A stretch of DNA of 64,000 nt from Planctomycetota bacterium (GTDB lineage: Bacteria; Planctomycetota; SZUA-567; H5-PLA8): the NCBI GenBank assembly GCA_015075375.1, contig JABTUM010000003.1:434001-498000 (forward strand), read 5' to 3'. Position 1 is the first letter of the stretch; the number at the start of each line of letters is the position of its first letter. A model generated the notes under the pieces. That model saw only the letters and a program-made list of their open reading frames with translations, did no database searches and had not been told where the DNA came from. The position numbers and the translations under genes are program-made. Shown here piece after piece: positions 43,434 through 51,697 of this stretch.

Positions 43434-44675
43434 ATGGCCGCATTACGAGTGGGATTCATCGGTACGGGCAAGAAGCCGGAGAAGCCGGGGCCGCTGGGCT
43501 ACGGCATGGCCCACCAGCATGCCGCGGCCTACCAAAGCTTGCCCGCCGGCGTCGTCGAGATCGTCGCCGTCGCCGACCTCTCGCGCGAAAACGCAGAAGC
43601 CTTCTGCGATCTCTTCCATGTCGATAAAAACAAGATCTACACCGACTACCACGCGATGCTGGCTCAGGAAAAACTCGATATCGTCAGCGTCGCGACGTGG
43701 CCGCACCTCCACGCCCCGATGGTCCTGGCCTGCGCCCGCGCCAAGGTGAAAGGCGTCTTCTGCGAAAAGCCCATGGCCGACGGCTGGGGCGCCGCCCGCA
43801 AGATGCACGACGAATGCCGCGCCGCCGGAACCTGGCTCGCCTTCAACCACCAGCGCCGCTACGGCAAGCCCTTCCGCATCGCACGCAAGCTCATCGTCGA
43901 CGGCGCCATCGGCAAGCTCCAGCAAGTCCAGTTCACCTGCGGCGACATTTACGACTACGGCACGCACAGCTTCGACCTCTCCAACTACCTCAACGGCGAA
44001 CAGCGCGCCAAGTGGGTCCTCGCCAACCTCGACTACCGCCAGGCCAAAGTCATCTTCGGCGCGCACTGCGAGAACCAGGCCATCGTGATCTGGGAGTACG
44101 AGAACGGCGTCCTCGGACTGGCCGCCACCGGCGCCGGGCGCGGAGCGGTCCTCGCGCACAACAAGGCCATCGGAAGCGATGGCATCATCGAGATCGGGCC
44201 GCAGAGCGAAGGCAACCACGCCACCCAGCTGCGCATCCACCGCTTCGGCCAAGGCGGCTGGGAATACATCGACTGCAGCGGCGAACACTGCCACGGACCC
44301 GGCTACATCGAACGCGCCGTCGCCGATTTCATCCAGAGCGTCCAGGCCGGCAAGCCCAGCGAAGTCGACAGCGAAAACGCCCTCAAAGGCACCGAGATCA
44401 TCTTCGCCGCCTACGAATCCAGCCGCCGCCACGGCCGCGTCGATCTTCCGCTCACCATCTCCGACAACCCGCTCGTCAGCATGGTCAACGACGGCACCCT
44501 GAAGGTCGAAGGCCTCCCCGCGCCTAAGCCCGCGCCGAAACCGGCCGCCGCCCGCAAATCCGCTCCGCCCAAAAAAGCGGCCCAACCGAAGCCCAAAGCC
44601 AAGCCCAAGCCAAAGCCAAAGCCCAAGCCCAAGGCTAAGCCCAAAACGAAGAAGAGCCCGAAGCGCAAACGCTGA
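43434..44675 (+). CDS. Gfo/Idh/MocA-family oxidoreductase with Lys/Pro tail
   Basis: A 413-residue NAD(P)-dependent sugar or inositol dehydrogenase family protein. The Rossmann N-terminus has RVGFIGTGKKPEKPGPLGYG (a long G-rich loop) and VFCEKPMADGWGAARKM with the family's EKP motif; YDYGTHSFDLSNYL holds the GTH...D catalytic segment. After about residue 360 the chain turns into a Lys/Pro/Ala repeat tail (KPKAKPKPKPKPKPKAKPKT) that ends KRKR, which is unusual for this cytoplasmic family. The stop codon coincides with the start of a 38-bp tandem repeat. Confidence 0.9.
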   Translation: MAALRVGFIGTGKKPEKPGPLGYGMAHQHAAAYQSLPAGVVEIVAVADLSRENAEAFCDLFHVDKNKIYTDYHAMLAQEKLDIVSVATWPHLHAPMVLACARAKVKGVFCEKPMADGWGAARKMHDECRAAGTWLAFNHQRRYGKPFRIARKLIVDGAIGKLQQVQFTCGDIYDYGTHSFDLSNYLNGEQRAKWVLANLDYRQAKVIFGAHCENQAIVIWEYENGVLGLAATGAGRGAVLAHNKAIGSDGIIEIGPQSEGNHATQLRIHRFGQGGWEYIDCSGEHCHGPGYIERAVADFIQSVQAGKPSEVDSENALKGTEIIFAAYESSRRHGRVDLPLTISDNPLVSMVNDGTLKVEGLPAPKPAPKPAAARKSAPPKKAAQPKPKAKPKPKPKPKPKAKPKTKKSPKRKR

Positions 44676-44949
44676 AGCCGAATGCGAAGCGAAACGCGGA
44701 GCGTAAACGCTGAAGCCGAAAGCGAAGCGAATCGCAGAGCGTAAACGCTGAAGCCGAAAGCGAAGCGAATCGCAGAACGCAAACGCTGAAGCCGAAAAGG
44801 AAGCCGAAAGCGAAGCGTAAACGCCGAAGCCGAAAGCGAAGCGAATCGCAGAGCGCAAACGCTGAAGCCGAAAGCGAAGCGAAACGCAAAGCGCATACGC
44901 CGAAGCCGAAAGCGAAGCGAATCGCAGAGCGTAAACGCTGAAGCCGATC
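44674..44949 (+). repeat. 38-bp tandem repeat, seven units in exact register
   Basis: Units begin with GAAGCCGAA at 44674, 44712, 44750, 44788, 44826, 44864 and 44902; an eighth begins at 44940 and breaks off. A typical unit runs GAAGCCGAAAGCGAAGCGAA, then TCGCAGAGCGTAAACGCT. Each contains two small palindromes, GCGA-A-TCGC and GCGT-AA-ACGC. The fourth unit is rearranged internally but keeps the 38-base length. The array starts at the stop codon of the preceding gene, and 38 is not a multiple of three, so it is not coding in register. No spacers separate the units. Confidence 0.95.
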
Positions 44950-45041
44950 GTAGCTTCCGAACGCAACCGAACGCGGAGCCAGGAGCCCTCCGCCAAACCC
45001 GCTCCTGGCCCAGCCACCCGCAAGAGCCTTCGGCACCGCCG

Positions 45042-45080
45042 TTCAATCCAAAATCCAAAATCAAAAATCGAAAATCGAAC
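45042..45080. repeat. AATCCAAAATC-type intergenic repeat
   Basis: A short stretch made of successive AATCCAAAATC, AATCAAAAATCG and AAAATCG copies, just after the 38-bp array and at the end of the DUF155-like gene. The same word occurs in both orientations at 48923-49016 and near 52934, always between genes. Confidence 0.6.
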
Positions 45081-45083
45081 GGC

Positions 45084-46196
45084 CTACATCCATCCCAGGA
45101 ACGCCAGCACGATCTCGAAGACGATCAGCGCCACGATCATCATTTCCAGCAGCATCGAGCGCCGCACGTCGATCTCATGCAGCACGTTCTGGTATAGATC
45201 CTTCAGCGTCTCCAGTTTCTCGTCCACCGTGCGCCGGAAATCGGTCACGTGCAGGCGCCCCGCCACCCCCATGTACACGCGCGCGAGGTACCATTCGCCG
45301 AAGAACTTGCTCGTGTTCGCCAGCTCGTCCGAAACCTTGGCCATATCCATCCGCACTTCGGCCAGTTCGCGGCTCATCCGCCAGGCCTGCTGAGCCACAA
45401 GGCGCGGGCGTTTGGCCAGCGCCTCGAACTCCCCGTACCCGCGTTCCAGCACCCCGTCGAGATAGCGGTCGTATTTGCGCAGCACCAGCAACTGCAAATT
45501 CGCGACCTCGAAGACGTACAGCAGGTCCTCGTACGCCCCGCTCGGCTCCAGCACGAAAGCCGCGTCCCAGTCCACCACCACCAGATCGTCCCGGTAATAA
45601 CTGAAGCGCTGCCGCAGAGTGTCCTCGATCTCCCCGGCCGAGAGGCGCTCCGGCTGCGCTTCGCTCAGCAACAGCCCCGCGATCTGCGCGCGCTGCTCGT
45701 CCAGCAGCCGCTCCCCGTCGCACGCCGGACCCGTCACCGCGAAGATCGTGTAACGCTCGGCCTCGATCTGAATCGGGAAAAAGGCGTCCACGGAGGGCTT
45801 CAGGATTTCCAGCAAACGGTCCTCGACGCGCTCGAACAGATCGCGCACCCCGCCGCCCGTTCCCTCCCAAGTCCCGCGCCACTCGCCGGCCTGCGCGAAC
45901 AAACCCAGCGTCGCGGCCTCCACCGGCACGCGCAGGAGCAGCGCCAACCCGCCGACTTCGTGCAGCCGCGCCGAGAGACGCACCGGACGGCCCGCCGCGC
46001 TCCCCAGCTCCAGACCCAGCGCATTCAAATTCAGCGCCAAAGGGTCCCCGAAATTCACGTACTCCGGAGCGCTGCGCGGCGTCTTCGGCGCCGCGCGTTC
46101 GGCCAGCGGACCCAGCGCCGCGCGCGCCTGCGGCAGGTTCACCGTCCCGCCCAGGTCGTAAATGCGCAGAAAGATCGTCTCGCCCGTGTAAGCCAT
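45084..46196 (-). CDS. DUF155/RMD1-like protein with C-terminal membrane anchor
   Basis: A 370-residue protein. The C-terminal part (about residues 265-365) has the DUF155/RMD1 pattern: LVAQQAWRMSRELAEVRMDM, then FFGEWYLARVYMGVAGRL, RRTVDEKLETLKDLYQNVLH, and a closing membrane helix (MIVALIVFEIVLAFLGWM). The middle has the DDLVVVDWDAAFVLEPSGAY strand pattern. Eukaryotic RMD1 and RMND1 are mitochondrial proteins of this family; bacterial members are uncharacterised. It lies 7 bases after the QueD-like fusion gene, the same strand, so probably co-transcribed. Confidence 0.65.
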   Translation of the reverse strand: MAYTGETIFLRIYDLGGTVNLPQARAALGPLAERAAPKTPRSAPEYVNFGDPLALNLNALGLELGSAAGRPVRLSARLHEVGGLALLLRVPVEAATLGLFAQAGEWRGTWEGTGGGVRDLFERVEDRLLEILKPSVDAFFPIQIEAERYTIFAVTGPACDGERLLDEQRAQIAGLLLSEAQPERLSAGEIEDTLRQRFSYYRDDLVVVDWDAAFVLEPSGAYEDLLYVFEVANLQLLVLRKYDRYLDGVLERGYGEFEALAKRPRLVAQQAWRMSRELAEVRMDMAKVSDELANTSKFFGEWYLARVYMGVAGRLHVTDFRRTVDEKLETLKDLYQNVLHEIDVRRSMLLEMMIVALIVFEIVLAFLGWM

Positions 46197-46203
46197 AGCC
46201 GAA

Positions 46204-47049
46204 TTATCCGGCCGCCGGACCGCGGTAATCGAACCAGCTGCGCGCCGTCTCGATCAGCCGCACCTGATGCAGCGCGACCTTCCCCCCGTCCCGGCACGCG
46301 GGAATCTCAGGCTCCAGCAGCTCCCAGATCGTCCGCGCGATATTCTCCGCCGTCGCCACGCGGTCCTTGAAGTACGGCGTATCCAGATCCAGATGCTTGT
46401 GGTCGAACCGCGCTTCCACCTCCTCCTCCAGCAGCTTCTCGAAGCGCCCCAGATCGATCACGATTCCCGTCCGCGGATCGGCCTCGCCTTTGACCGTCAC
46501 TTCGGCGACGTAATTGTGCCCGTGCCCGTTCGGATTGTTGCACTTCCCGTAAATGCGCAGGTTCTCTTCGGCGCTCAACGCCGGCGCGTGCAGGCGGTGC
46601 GAGGCCGCGAACTCGATCGAACGCGTCAGATACACCATGGACGGATCCTTTCCTTCCAGCCGCACCGACATCCCGGGATGCTCTTCCAGCCGCAGCGCCG
46701 TCGCGTGCGCCGCGCCCAGCCGCTTGGGCAGCCGCGCCCACAGCACCTGCGCCAGCCGCTCCGTCGTCGGCACCGCGTCCGCGAATTCCGCAAGCGCCGT
46801 GTTCAGCATTTTATGGTCGATCGGCGCGAGCAATTCCTGCAAGACCCGGTCCAGATCCTTGATGTTCACCACCATCCCGTCGCGGTCGCTCACCGGACCC
46901 TCGACCGTCACCTCCAGCACGTAGTTGTGCCCGTGCCCCGAAGGCTCCGCCGCGGCGCCGAAGAGCCGCTCCAGCTCCGCCCGCGAGAGCCCCCCGCCGC
47001 GGTAGATGTGCCCCGCCGTGAACGTCACGCGCCGCGTCAACGCCAGCAT
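46204..47049 (-). CDS. tandem-fused 6-carboxy/pyruvoyl-tetrahydropterin synthase-like protein
   Basis: From ATG at 47049 (GGAGAGGAG upstream) the protein is 281 residues with two complete QueD/PTPS-type domains. Domain 1 (1-130) has FTAGHIYRGGG and SGHGHNYVLEVTVEG. Domain 2 (about 135-280) has FAASHRLHAPALSAEENLRI, YGKCNNPNGHGHNYVAEVTV, and FDHKHLDLD. Both keep the zinc histidines, but only domain 2 has the catalytic Cys (GKCNNPNGHGH); domain 1 reads AAAEPSGHGH there. Normal QueD is a ~120-residue single domain. No other queuosine or biopterin gene is nearby. Confidence 0.9.
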   Translation of the reverse strand: MLALTRRVTFTAGHIYRGGGLSRAELERLFGAAAEPSGHGHNYVLEVTVEGPVSDRDGMVVNIKDLDRVLQELLAPIDHKMLNTALAEFADAVPTTERLAQVLWARLPKRLGAAHATALRLEEHPGMSVRLEGKDPSMVYLTRSIEFAASHRLHAPALSAEENLRIYGKCNNPNGHGHNYVAEVTVKGEADPRTGIVIDLGRFEKLLEEEVEARFDHKHLDLDTPYFKDRVATAENIARTIWELLEPEIPACRDGGKVALHQVRLIETARSWFDYRGPAAG

Positions 47050-47281
47050 CGCCGTCTCCTCTCCGGCGAGGATACCACCGCCCCCACCCCGCGCCACCGG
47101 AAGGAGCCCGCCCCATGCCCAAACAGATTGAGAGAATGCCGGCTACGCCGCCTTGCCTGCGTGCGTGCCTCGAATAGGAACGCTTGCCCTGCATGCCAAG
47201 GCAAGCCTTGCCAGACAGGTGTAACGGAGGTGAACTCAACAAGCAGAGCGAAGTGCGCTCCATGGATAAACAATAAAATAT

Positions 47282-47620
47282 TTACGCGAGCCCGCTTAGT
47301 ACCCGAACTTCGGAGTCCAGCCGATTCCCGAGCCGATCCTTTTCCATTTCCAAGTCGTACCGCACCTGAAGGTTCATCCAATACCGGTCGCTCATCCCGA
47401 AATAACGCGCCAGCCGCAGCGCCGTATCGGCCGAAATTCCCCGTTTGCCCAACACGATCTCGTTGATTCGCCGCGGCGGCACGTGGATATCCTGCGCGAT
47501 CCGGTACTGGCTCAGCCCCAGCGGCTTGAGGAACTCTTCAAGCAGCATTTCGCCGGGATGCACCGGGGCCTGATGCAGCGGCCGCTGCGAGCGCTTAATG
47601 GTAGTCCGTGATTTCGACAT
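47282..47620 (-). CDS. higA: HigA-family antitoxin
   Basis: 112 residues from ATG at 47620. It has the HigA/VapI layout: HPGEMLLEEFLKPLGLSQYR followed by the helix-turn-helix IAQDIHVPPRRINEIVLGKR and RYFGMSDRYWMNLQVRYDLE. It overlaps the toxin gene by 26 bases and lies downstream of it, the toxin-first order typical of HigBA. The antitoxin normally binds the palindrome in front of the operon. Confidence 0.93.
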   Translation of the reverse strand: MSKSRTTIKRSQRPLHQAPVHPGEMLLEEFLKPLGLSQYRIAQDIHVPPRRINEIVLGKRGISADTALRLARYFGMSDRYWMNLQVRYDLEMEKDRLGNRLDSEVRVLSGLA

Positions 47621-47876
47621 GGTGTGCCTCGCCATTCCGCCAGTTGAAGCAGATCCTGAACTGATCGTTGATTCGAATGCTAAACTGCCCCTTCCGGTCA
47701 CCTTTTATCCGTTCCAGCCGGTTTCCCGGGGGTACGCGTAAATCCTCGATTCGCAAGGCCGCATCCAATTGCAACAGCTTCCGAAGCGCGACACGCTGCA
47801 AGTCTGCGGGCAACACTCTTGAATGCTCGCGCTTGAAAATTCGGGCCGCTTCCTGGTCGCGAAAGCTCCGAATCAT
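47595..47876 (-). CDS. higB: HigB-family toxin (RelE-like mRNA interferase)
   Basis: A 93-residue toxin starting MIRSFRDQEAARIFKREHSR and containing VPPGNRLERIKGDRKGQFSI, then RINDQFRICFNWRNGEAHHV, the RelE/HigB fold with conserved Arg, Gln and the C-terminal I.DYH ending (VEITDYH). HigB toxins cleave ribosome-bound mRNA. The gene precedes higA and shares its operon. Confidence 0.94.
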   Translation of the reverse strand: MIRSFRDQEAARIFKREHSRVLPADLQRVALRKLLQLDAALRIEDLRVPPGNRLERIKGDRKGQFSIRINDQFRICFNWRNGEAHHVEITDYH

Positions 47877-47882
47877 GCTTTT

Positions 47883-47923
47883 ATCCTACCCTTCGCAAGA
47901 TAATAACGTCAAGCGTTATTATC
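47883..47923 (-). promoter_or_regulatory. higBA operator and promoter
   Basis: A perfect inverted repeat with 10-bp arms, GATAATAACG and CGTTATTATC, and a 5-base spacer at 47899-47923. It covers promoter elements: on the minus strand TTGACG (47912-47907) with TAGGAT 18 bases on, or alternatively TATTAT inside the right arm. Binding of HigA here would block transcription, as in known HigBA systems. Confidence 0.75.
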
Positions 47924-47954
47924 CGCGCGCACACCGCGCCTCCGCGGCGGCCGC

Positions 47955-48881
47955 TCACCCGTAAGCCTTCCCCAGCGCCGCCGGAGCCCCCGTGCGCTTC
48001 TGCAGCGCCAAGCCCAGCGCCGCCACCGTCAGCGCGTACGGCAGCATCTCCAGCAACTCGTACGGCGCGCGCACCCCCGTCACCTGCAGGTAATCCCGAG
48101 CGCTGAACGCCGCGCCGAAGAACAGGCACGCGCCCGCCGTGCCCCACGCCCCGTATCGCCCCAGCACCACCGCCGCCAACGCCACGAAGCCGCGACCGCC
48201 CGTGCACTGCGGCGTGAAGCTCGCCGTCTGCGAGAGCGTCAAAAACGCGCCCGCCAATCCGCCCAGCAGGCCCGCCGCCAGACACGCCTTGAACCGGCAC
48301 GCCGCGACGCTCACTCCGCTCGCCTCCGCCGCCGCCGGATGTTCCCCCACCGCGCGCAACTCCAACCCGCGCTCGCTCCGTTCCAGATACCACCACACCG
48401 CAGGAATCAGCATCAGCGCCAGCCACGTCAGCACGCTTTGCGCGAAAAAGAACGGTCCCAGCACCGGCACGCCGCTCCACGCCGGTAGCAGTTTCCCGAA
48501 CGTCGGCGCGCTCCACGGACCCTCGCCCGCCTGCCGCAGCCGCGCGTCGAGAATCAAATACCCCGCCCCCGTCACCCCCAGCGCCACCAGGTTCAGCGCC
48601 ATCCCCACCACGATCGCATCCGCCTTCACCCGCAGCGTCATCCACGCCAGAATCGCCGCCAGCGCCGCGCCCGCCGCCAGAGCCGCCAGCGCGCCCACCC
48701 ACGGCGATCCGCTCGCCGCGCCCGCCAGGAACCCGAAAAACGCCCCCGAAAGCATCACCCCTTCGATACCGATGTTCAGCACCCCGCTGCGCTCGAGGAT
48801 CAATTCCCCCAGCGCCGCCAGCAGCAACGGAGTCCCCACGCGAACCGTGGCCTCCAGAAACAATCCCAACGCTTCGTCCAT
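47955..48881 (-). CDS. BmpA-type ABC transporter permease (YufQ-like)
   Basis: From ATG at 48881 (GAGGTT upstream) the protein has 308 residues and about 9-10 membrane segments. The block LGELILERSGVLNIGIEGVM is the signature of the nucleoside/simple-sugar permeases of the BmpA/PnrA class, with LRVKADAIVVGMALNLVALG in the middle. It is the third gene of a transporter operon (ATPase, permease, permease), 132 bases after the previous permease. Confidence 0.9.
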   Translation of the reverse strand: MDEALGLFLEATVRVGTPLLLAALGELILERSGVLNIGIEGVMLSGAFFGFLAGAASGSPWVGALAALAAGAALAAILAWMTLRVKADAIVVGMALNLVALGVTGAGYLILDARLRQAGEGPWSAPTFGKLLPAWSGVPVLGPFFFAQSVLTWLALMLIPAVWWYLERSERGLELRAVGEHPAAAEASGVSVAACRFKACLAAGLLGGLAGAFLTLSQTASFTPQCTGGRGFVALAAVVLGRYGAWGTAGACLFFGAAFSARDYLQVTGVRAPYELLEMLPYALTVAALGLALQKRTGAPAALGKAYG

Positions 48882-48922
48882 CGCGAACCTCGACCGCCTG
48901 AGTAAAGCCGGCCCATTCTCCA

Positions 48923-49016
48923 TTTTGGATGCTGAGTTTTAGATTTTGGATTCAACACCCAAGCAAGCGTCGCCCGCCCGAGCCGTTTAATCCAAAATCC
49001 CCAATCCAAAAACCTA
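48923..49016. repeat. inverted GATTTTGGATT repeat between permease genes
   Basis: GATTTTGGATT at 48942-48952 pairs perfectly with AATCCAAAATC at 48989-48999, with a 36-base loop; extra partial copies flank both arms. The same word recurs in other gaps of this window (about 45042 and 52934), so this is an interspersed intergenic repeat rather than a site specific to this operon. Confidence 0.6.
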
Positions 49017-50063
49017 CCGTCCCGGCAACCGCAGCCCTCGCACCAAGAGCGCCAGGATCAGCAGGCCCTCGACGAGGTACACCACCTGGCTCGGCACGCC
49101 GGCGCTCCGCTCCATGCTCCGCGCGCCCGTCTCCAGCAGGCCGAAAAAGAGCGCCGCCGGCAGCACGCCTAGCGGATGCAGCCCCGCCACCAGCGCCACC
49201 GCGATCGCCATGTAGCCGTAATCGGCGTACGGATTCATGTTCGGCAAGTAACCCAGCGCCATCACCACCAGCGCCCCGCCCATCCCGGCCAGCGCGCCCG
49301 ATCCGGCGAAGACCGCCCACGTCACCCGCGCCACCGGGATGCCGCACGCCCCCGCCGCGTCGGCGTTCAACCCCGCCGCGCGCACGCTCAACCCCGCGCG
49401 CGTGTGCTGCATCACGTAATAAAGGTAGCCCGCCACGGGCAGCGCCAGGAAAACGCCGGCGTGAAAACTCGTCCCGCCCCACGCCGCCAGCGTCGCGCCC
49501 GCCGGCAGCGGCGCGCTCTGCTGATGCACTTCCGCGGGGTTCTTCAGGAGTCCGTCGTAACTCGTCAAAAGCGCCAACAGCTTCAGCGCCACCGCGTTCA
49601 GCATCAGCGTCACGATCACTTCGCTCACGCCGCGCCATTGTTTCAACGCCGCCGCGATGCTCGACCACGCCGCGCCCGCCAGCGCGCCGGACAAGAGCAC
49701 CAGCGGCAGCGCCACCGCCCCCGGCGTCCCCGCCCCCAGCACCTTCACGCCCATCGCCGCGCCGGCCGCCATCCCCGCGGCCATCTGCCCTTCCGCGCCG
49801 ATGTTGAACAGCCCCGCGCGAAACGAAAGCGCCACCGCCAGCCCAGAAAACGCCAGCACCGCCGCGCGCGAAAGCGACTCGCCCCAGCCCACACGGCTCC
49901 CCGCCGCCCCGCGCACCAGCGCCCGGAACGCCGCCGCCGGATCGGCCCCGCACAGCTTCACCGCCAGCGCCACCACCGCCAGCAGCGCCAGCGGCAGCAG
50001 CACCAGCACCCAGTTCGCGCGCGCGCGCGCTTCCGCTACGGGCGCTTCGGGCTCCGCGCTCAT
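49014..50063 (-). CDS. BmpA-type ABC transporter permease (YufP-like)
   Basis: A 349-residue permease with about 9-10 membrane segments. The signature SFRAGLFNIGAEGQMAAGMA is typical for the YufP side of the BmpA-class transporters; KQWRGVSEVIVTLMLNAVAL follows. ATG at 50063 overlaps the ATPase stop (ATGA). The open frame upstream runs through the ATPase gene in another frame and is not real. Confidence 0.92.
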   Translation of the reverse strand: MSAEPEAPVAEARARANWVLVLLPLALLAVVALAVKLCGADPAAAFRALVRGAAGSRVGWGESLSRAAVLAFSGLAVALSFRAGLFNIGAEGQMAAGMAAGAAMGVKVLGAGTPGAVALPLVLLSGALAGAAWSSIAAALKQWRGVSEVIVTLMLNAVALKLLALLTSYDGLLKNPAEVHQQSAPLPAGATLAAWGGTSFHAGVFLALPVAGYLYYVMQHTRAGLSVRAAGLNADAAGACGIPVARVTWAVFAGSGALAGMGGALVVMALGYLPNMNPYADYGYMAIAVALVAGLHPLGVLPAALFFGLLETGARSMERSAGVPSQVVYLVEGLLILALLVRGLRLPGR

Positions 50064-51592
50064 GCGCCCACCATCGCCGCGCCCACCGCTTCGCGCGATA
50101 CGCCCCGCGAACCCAGCAGCGACAACGTCCCGCCGTACAGCACCCCCACGCGGTCCGAGAGCGCCAGCACCTCGTCCAGGTCCGAAGATATCAGCAGCAC
50201 CGCCGCACCCGCTTCGCGCGCCGCCGCCACCAGCCGCCGCTGCACCGCCGCCGCCGCCGCCACATCCAGCCCCCGCGTCGGATTCGATGCCAGCACCAGC
50301 TTGATCCCCCGCGAAAGCTCCCGCGCCGCGATCGCCTTCTGCTGATTGCCGCCCGACAGCGCCCCCGCCGGCAACTCCGGATCGCCCGGCGTCACGCCGT
50401 ACGCCTCCAGCCGGCCCCGCGCCCGCGCGATCATCCGCGCCGGACTCAGCCGCCAGGTCCCGCCCAGATCCGCCGCGTGCTCCGCCTCGTACGCTTCGCG
50501 TAAGTGCAGGTTCTCCGCCAGGGACAGCTCCAGCACCAGCCCCTCGCGCTGCCGGTCGCCGGGAATCGAAGCCACGCCCGCCGCCGCGCGAGAACGAACG
50601 CTTAGCGTCAATAGCTCCGTTCCGCACAGCTTCGCGCTCGATCCCGCCGCCGCACGCCGCGTCCCCGCCAGAGCCCCGGCCAGCTCGTCCTGACCGTTCC
50701 CTTCCACGCCCGCCACGCCCAGGATCTCCCCCGCATGCAGCGTGAACGACGCGCCGTGCAGGCCCGTCCCGTGCTCCGCCGGCACCCGCAGCGCGCACAC
50801 CTCCAGCACCGCAGCGCCCGGGCGATTCGCGGGCGGAGCCGCCACGGCGGACGAAGCATCGCCCACGATCTTGCGCGCCAGTTCGTCCGAAGAGAGCCCC
50901 TGCAGCGGACCTTCGAAGACCGTCCGCCCGCCGCGCAGCACCGTCACCGCCGAGGCCAGCGCGAAGACCTGGTCGAGCTTGTGCGTGATCAGCACCAGCG
51001 TCCGGCCCGCCGCGCGCAGCGTCTCCAGCGTCCGGAAAAGCGGCTCCACTTCCGGCGGCGCAAGCACCGCCGTGGGCTCGTCGAGCAGCAAAATCCGCGC
51101 ACCCCGCGTCAGCGCCTTCAGAATCTCCACGCGCTGGCGCATCCCCACGCCCAGGTCGCTCACCCGGGCCCGCGGATCGACGCGCAAGCCCGTCTCCGCG
51201 CTCAAGCGCTCCAACTCCTCCTCCGCCTGCCGCCGCGGAAAGCGCCAGCCCCCCGCCGAGGCCCGCCGCCCCAGCGCCACGTTCTCCGCCACGCTCAGCG
51301 CTTCGGCGAGCAGGAAGTGCTGATGCACCATCCCGATCCCCGCGCCCACCGCATCCAGCGGCGACGCGAACGCCGCGGGACGCCCGAAGACCTCGAGCGT
51401 CCCCGCGTCGGGGCGCAGCAGCCCCGAAATCAGATTCATTAAGGTGGTTTTGCCCGCGCCGTTCTCGCCCGCCACCGCGTGGATCGAACCCGCCGCCACC
51501 GTTAGGTCCGCCGCGTGCAGCGCCTGCACCGCGCCGAAGCGTTTGCTTAAGCCCGCGCACCGAATCGCCGGCACGGCCGAAGAAGCGTTCAT
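50060..51592 (-). CDS. BmpA-type ABC transporter ATPase, two nucleotide-binding domains
   Basis: A 510-residue protein with two ATPase halves. The first has Walker A GENGAGKTT, signature LGVGMRQRVEI and Walker B ILLLDEPTAVL. The second has a degenerate Walker A (GVEGNGQDE), LSGGNQQKAI and LVLASNPTRGLD, as in RbsA- and YufO-type ATPases where one site is reduced. It heads the operon with the two permeases. No BmpA-like binding protein gene is next to it, so the substrate (nucleoside or other sugar-like compound) is not indicated. Confidence 0.93.
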   Translation of the reverse strand: MNASSAVPAIRCAGLSKRFGAVQALHAADLTVAAGSIHAVAGENGAGKTTLMNLISGLLRPDAGTLEVFGRPAAFASPLDAVGAGIGMVHQHFLLAEALSVAENVALGRRASAGGWRFPRRQAEEELERLSAETGLRVDPRARVSDLGVGMRQRVEILKALTRGARILLLDEPTAVLAPPEVEPLFRTLETLRAAGRTLVLITHKLDQVFALASAVTVLRGGRTVFEGPLQGLSSDELARKIVGDASSAVAAPPANRPGAAVLEVCALRVPAEHGTGLHGASFTLHAGEILGVAGVEGNGQDELAGALAGTRRAAAGSSAKLCGTELLTLSVRSRAAAGVASIPGDRQREGLVLELSLAENLHLREAYEAEHAADLGGTWRLSPARMIARARGRLEAYGVTPGDPELPAGALSGGNQQKAIAARELSRGIKLVLASNPTRGLDVAAAAAVQRRLVAAAREAGAAVLLISSDLDEVLALSDRVGVLYGGTLSLLGSRGVSREAVGAAMVGA

Positions 51593-51697
51593 AGCCCCCG
51601 CAGTATGCCCGCTTTCACCGCCATCTCAATGCGCGCCGCCCGGTATCGCGGGCGTCTCGCCCGCATGAATCCTAGTACCGCGCCGCCCTTTCCAAAA

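Noticed and set aside
44674..44949. CRISPR array
   Set aside because: Units follow each other directly with no unique spacers, and no cas genes are present; it is a plain tandem repeat.
43443..45023. 526-codon minus-strand frame across the oxidoreductase and the 38-bp array
   Set aside because: Shadow of the plus-strand gene and of the tandem repeat; its repetitive Phe/Ser/Leu segments are just the array read backwards.
50064..51560. Long frame continuing the permease gene through the ATPase gene
   Set aside because: Same-strand shadow of the ATPase in another frame; the permease starts at 50063 with an ATGA overlap.
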